Source: Chromatiales bacterium (GTDB taxonomy: Bacteria; Pseudomonadota; Gammaproteobacteria; Steroidobacterales; GCA-2729495). From it: DNA of 64,000 nucleotides. Location of the stretch: contig JAFIFS010000046.1 in NCBI GenBank assembly GCA_020831895.1, positions 38,526-102,525 on the forward strand, read 5' to 3'. Under the pieces are notes generated by a model that saw only the letters and a list, made by a program, of their open reading frames with translations, had not been told where the DNA came from and did not search any database. Position 1 is the first letter of the stretch. Each line of letters opens with the position of its first letter. Of the stretch, positions 61,015 to 64,000 are shown in pieces. The position numbers were made by a program, and so were the translations under genes.

Positions 61015-61626
61015 TCACAGATCAGTCTCGCCGGCAGACCGCTGAATCTCGCCGGAAAGGCCGGATCCGGGCCCGTCGCCTGCCCGTACTAGCACCCGGT
61101 AGCGGGCGGCTCCGGGGCCGGCCGGCACAGAGCCAGCAAGGACAAGGTCTTCGGCCACCCAGTCCACCGGACGGATTGCGGGCAGCCGCGCCGGCCGCCG
61201 GATACCGCGCGCGAGCGTCACGTGGGGGCAGAACCTGCGTCGTTCGAGGGTGCAGCCGGCAGCGAGCAGCGCACGGCCGAGATCATCGTGCAGCCGGTTC
61301 AGCGCCGGCGGGGTCCCGGCCGGTCCCAGCCAGACCACCCCGGCCCGCCGGAACTGGCCGTAACGGACCAGCCGCAGACGTATCGACGGCCGCGGCCAGT
61401 CGCACACCAGTGCACCCACGCGCTCGACGACTTCGGCTTCGGGCTGGCCCAGGAAGTGCAGGGTCAGGTGCAGGTCTGCCGCGGGCTGCAGCCGGTCCGC
61501 CAGCCCGGGAAGCCAGGATGCGGACAGCGCGCCGATCGCCGCACGCACTGCGGGTGGCGGCCACAGCGCCAGAAACAGCCGCCTGGCGGGCAGGAGAGTC
61601 CCGGTGACCGACACACCCGAGCTCAC
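61015..61626 (-). CDS. thpR: RNA 2',3'-cyclic phosphodiesterase ThpR
   Basis: 2H phosphoesterase, 203 aa, which opens 2',3'-cyclic phosphates on RNA ends. The two HxTx motifs are HLTLHFLG at about residue 53 and HVTLARGI at about residue 134, with the usual FLALWPPPAVR opening after about 15 extra residues. It starts at GTG 61626 in a four-base overlap with pncC. About 25 C-terminal residues look disordered. Confidence 0.92.
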   Translation of the reverse strand: MSSGVSVTGTLLPARRLFLALWPPPAVRAAIGALSASWLPGLADRLQPAADLHLTLHFLGQPEAEVVERVGALVCDWPRPSIRLRLVRYGQFRRAGVVWLGPAGTPPALNRLHDDLGRALLAAGCTLERRRFCPHVTLARGIRRPARLPAIRPVDWVAEDLVLAGSVPAGPGAARYRVLVRAGDGPGSGLSGEIQRSAGETDL

Positions 61627-62135
61627 GCAGCGGTGCCCAGGCGCTCGAGCAGCAGCTGCAGCGCCGCCGCGACAGCCTGGCGGCGCACGGCATCGCGGTC
61701 GCCCCGGAAGTGGCGATGGACGCTGGCCAGCTGCACACCGGGGCCCGCGAGGCCAAACCAGACGGTGCCCACAGGTTTGCCGTCGCTGCCCCCCCCGGGG
61801 CCCGCGATACCGCTGACCGCAACCACGAGTTCCGCAGCCGAGACGAGCCGGGCCCCGGTCGCCATCTGCTCGACGACCGAAGCGCTGACCGCGCCCTCTC
61901 CGGACAGCGTGTCGGGACTGACGCCGAGACAGTCCAGCTTGGCCTCATTGGCGTAGGTCACGAAACCGTAGCCGAAGCAGGCAGAACTGCCGGGCAGGTC
62001 CGTCAGCAGCTTTGCCAGCCAGCCGCCTGTGCAGGACTCGGCCGTCGCCACGCGCCATCGACGCTGCAGCAGCGCCGCCTGCAGCCGTGCGGCAAGAGCG
62101 GCCAGCGCGATGTCGTCGGGCACGGGCTCAGGCAT
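61623..62135 (-). CDS. pncC: Nicotinamide-nucleotide amidohydrolase PncC (CinA C-terminal family)
   Basis: A 170-aa single-domain CinA/YgaD protein that deamidates NMN to recycle the pyridine ring. The signature is ATAESCTGGWLAKLLTD at about residues 29-45, followed by YGFVTYANEAKLDCLGV and AVSGIAGPGGGSDGKPVGTVWFG. ATG 62135 is chosen (MPEPVPDD); an upstream in-frame ATG at 62177 lies inside the glycosyltransferase gene. It is a regular neighbour of recA in bacteria. Confidence 0.94.
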   Translation of the reverse strand: MPEPVPDDIALAALAARLQAALLQRRWRVATAESCTGGWLAKLLTDLPGSSACFGYGFVTYANEAKLDCLGVSPDTLSGEGAVSASVVEQMATGARLVSAAELVVAVSGIAGPGGGSDGKPVGTVWFGLAGPGVQLASVHRHFRGDRDAVRRQAVAAALQLLLERLGTAA

Positions 62136-63222
62136 CGATGGCGGCTCCCTCGTCAAGTACGGAACGGTATACCGCAAGGCAGCCCCCGATCATCTGCTGG
62201 GTGCTGAAGTTGCTGGCGACGTGAACAGGACCCGCGGCCGCCATGCGGGAACACCTGGCCGGATCGGCAAGTAGCCCTGCCACCGCAACGGCAAGTTCAG
62301 CGCTGTCGCCAGGCGGGACGAGCAGTCCGGTGACGCCGTCGCGCACTGCCTCGGGCAGGCCACCCGCGGAACTGGCCACGACGGGCACGCCGGCGGCCTG
62401 CGCCTCCAGCACCGCGATACCCAGGCCCTCGGCCAGCGCCGGGTGCACCAGCAGGTCGCAGTAGGCGATCCAGTCACGCAGGTCTTCACACCAGCCGGTG
62501 AGCGTAACTCCGTCAAGCCCGGCTGCCCGCGCACGGATCTCGCCGCCCAGCGGCCCGCTGCCGCAGACCAGCAGCTGCGCATCGGGCTGACTGGCCCGGA
62601 TGGCCGGCCAGGCTTCGAGCAAGGTCCGGTGTCCCTTGCGCGGAATAAGCTGGGCTACGCATGCCAGCACCGGCGCCCCGTCGGCAAGGCCGAAGCGGGC
62701 CAACCACTGCGCGCGCGGCAGGATGGCCTGGCAGTCGGCAGGCTCCACGGCACTGCGAACGATGCTGATGCGGTCTGCCGGCACGCCGGCCGAGCGCAGT
62801 GCACCAGCTACCGCATCGGAAATCGCGATCAGGTGCCGATAGCCGGCGCCTGAAAGCGGGCCGGCCAATGGCGGTGGCGGGTCGTCCACGCGCCGGGTCA
62901 GCACGGCCGGCACGCCGGCCAGGCGGGCGGCCAGCGCGCCGAAGAAGTCTGCCCCGCGCCGGCTGTGGACGTGCAGCAGCGATGGCTGCTCAGTGCGCAG
63001 CAGACGAAACAGGCGGCCGACGGCGGCCAGATCGAGGTCGCCGCCCAGCGGGACCGGCAGCACGCGCAGCCCGGCACGCTCGGCGGCCCGGGCCACGGGG
63101 CTGCCTGCCGTGGCGACCAGGCTGCCCTCGACCCCGGCCTCTGCCAGCCCGGCGACGAGCGCGAGCACCTGGCGCGCACCCCCGTGCAGGTGACGGCCAG
63201 CCTCGAGGTGCAGGATTCGCAT
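62128..63222 (-). CDS. GT4-family glycosyltransferase
   Basis: A 364-aa cytosolic glycosyltransferase of the GT-B fold, family 4 type. The opening is [22 protein letters not shown] with the usual glycine loop; the donor-binding part has [13 protein letters not shown] and the EX7E motif in [19 protein letters not shown]. Such enzymes build lipopolysaccharide or exopolysaccharide; donor and acceptor are unknown. ATG 63222 fits the family start although the frame stays open upstream into mutS. It overlaps pncC by eight bases and is divergent from mutS with 57 bases between. Confidence 0.88.
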   Translation of the reverse strand: MRILHLEAGRHLHGGARQVLALVAGLAEAGVEGSLVATAGSPVARAAERAGLRVLPVPLGGDLDLAAVGRLFRLLRTEQPSLLHVHSRRGADFFGALAARLAGVPAVLTRRVDDPPPPLAGPLSGAGYRHLIAISDAVAGALRSAGVPADRISIVRSAVEPADCQAILPRAQWLARFGLADGAPVLACVAQLIPRKGHRTLLEAWPAIRASQPDAQLLVCGSGPLGGEIRARAAGLDGVTLTGWCEDLRDWIAYCDLLVHPALAEGLGIAVLEAQAAGVPVVASSAGGLPEAVRDGVTGLLVPPGDSAELAVAVAGLLADPARCSRMAAAGPVHVASNFSTQQMIGGCLAVYRSVLDEGAAIDA

Positions 63223-63279
63223 CGGGCTATGGTACCGGCTGTTTGCGGCGCCCGGAGTCATCACGCAGAATCGCCGGCC

Positions 63280-64000
63280 ATGTCGCGACCTTCCCCGCAT
63301 AGCGCCGAGCACACGCCCATGATGCAGCAGTACCTGCGCATCAAGGCCGAGCATCCGGGCCACCTGCTGTTTTACCGGATGGGCGACTTCTACGAACTGT
63401 TCTACGAGGACGCGCGGCGCGCCGCCAGCCTGCTCGACATCACGCTGACCGCGCGTGGACGCTCGGCCGGGGAAAGCATCCCGATGGCCGGCGTGCCGTA
63501 CCACTCGGTGGATGGCTACCTCGCGCGACTGGTCGCACGCGGCGAGTCGGTTGCGATCTGTGAGCAGGTTGGCGACCCAGCCACCAGCAAGGGCCCGGTC
63601 GAACGGCAGGTCGTTCGCATCGTGACCCCCGGCACGCTGACCGACGAGGCGCTGCTCGATGCGCGGCGCGAGAACCTGGTTGCGGCGGCCTGCGCCGGCA
63701 GGAGCGGTTTCGGGCTGGCCTGGCTGGAACTCTCGACCGGGCGCTTCCTCGCGAGCGAGCCCTCCGACCCGGCCATGCTCGCGGCCGAGCTGGCGCGGCT
63801 GCGCCCTGCGGAGCTGCTGCTGCCCGAGGACCTGGCCGCGCCTGCCGCGCCTGCCGGAACCGCGGTCCACAGGCTGCCACCCTGGGCTTTCGAACCGGGC
63901 AGCGCCGAGCGCGGGCTGTGCAGCCAGTTCGGCACACGGGACCTCGCCGGTTTCGGCCTCGACCGCCGGGGGGGGGGGGGGGGGGGCGGCGCGGGGGGGG
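63280..64000 (+). CDS. mutS: DNA mismatch repair protein MutS, N-terminal part
   Basis: The first 235 or so residues of MutS; the gene runs off the window. The mismatch-binding domain I is clear: [30 protein letters not shown] with the Phe-X-Glu (FYE) that stacks on the mismatch, then [19 protein letters not shown] and [10 protein letters not shown]. The connector domain begins at about residue 125. MutS recognises mismatches and starts repair with MutL. The reading frame breaks down in a poly-G tract from 63968, which is not credible MutS sequence. Confidence 0.95.
   Translation, partial: MSRPSPHSAEHTPMMQQYLRIKAEHPGHLLFYRMGDFYELFYEDARRAASLLDITLTARGRSAGESIPMAGVPYHSVDGYLARLVARGESVAICEQVGDPATSKGPVERQVVRIVTPGTLTDEALLDARRENLVAAACAGRSGFGLAWLELSTGRFLASEPSDPAMLAAELARLRPAELLLPEDLAAPAAPAGTAVHRLPPWAFEPGSAERGLCSQFGTRDLAGFGLDRRGGGGGGGAGG
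63968..64000. other. Poly-G low-complexity end, probable sequencing or assembly artefact
   Basis: Nineteen Gs, then CGGCGC, then eight more Gs, in the middle of mutS. A run like this is typical of no-signal calls in two-colour sequencing at a contig end. Confidence 0.8.

Overview
The window is GC-rich bacterial DNA, almost fully coding. It reads as a gammaproteobacterial chromosome fragment, probably from a salt-exposed (marine, saline or alkaline) organism. The evidence is the order pncC-thpR-recA-recX-alaS-csrA-tRNA-Ser next to a divergent mutS, a monomeric NADP isocitrate dehydrogenase, SrkA, Uup, PatZ-like and BtuB proteins, and a concentration of osmotic and sodium functions: an N-acetylglutaminylglutamine amide (NAGGN) operon, a large Mrp/Mbh-type Na+/H+ antiporter cluster and a NavAb-type sodium channel. 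I cannot name a genus. The last 30 or so bases are a poly-G tract inside mutS and look like a contig-end artefact.

Layout. 1-6.8 kb: a minus-strand operon marR-asnO-ngg-(119-aa unknown)-M42 peptidase-OppA-like binding protein, which makes and handles the osmolyte dipeptide NAGGN, with a 29-bp palindromic operator upstream of marR. 6.8-19.7 kb: mixed housekeeping and signalling genes (O-methyltransferase, PatZ-like acetyltransferase, a convergent GGDEF/EAL pair, SrkA kinase, VOC protein, SodC, CPBP protease, Uup, metallophosphoesterase). 20-27.4 kb: a ten-gene plus-strand antiporter operon with the order E-F-G-(MbhD/E)-B-C-D, then a second D-like subunit, a small two-helix protein and a third D-like subunit. 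27.4-32.7 kb: DUF938 protein, a candidate C-rich small RNA with its own terminator, btuB under a cobalamin riboswitch, a serine hydrolase and a Sel1 lipoprotein.

32.8-39.3 kb: methyltransferase, exported DUF4198 and FG-GAP proteins, glutathione transferase, aspartate carbamoyltransferase, sodium channel, exported RidA protein. 39.3-44.4 kb: prsT and prsK of the PEP-CTERM/exosortase system without prsR nearby. 44.5-48.2 kb: mgtE with a structured leader, an FKBP lipoprotein, an NTT/MFS-like carrier. 48.3-56 kb: icd, an exported SDR-fold protein and the sulfite dehydrogenase operon soeABC. 56-64 kb: tRNA-Ser with an unusual inverted copy of its 3' end, csrA, alaS, recX, recA, thpR, pncC, a GT4 glycosyltransferase and the start of mutS.

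How the genes fit together: compatible-solute synthesis, Na+/H+ exchange and a Na+ channel point to active salt and sodium homeostasis; soeABC points to oxidation of sulfite with electrons passed to the quinone pool. The least expected features are noncoding: the C-rich hairpin RNA candidate at 28.1 kb and the tRNA-Ser trailer structure at 56.2 kb.
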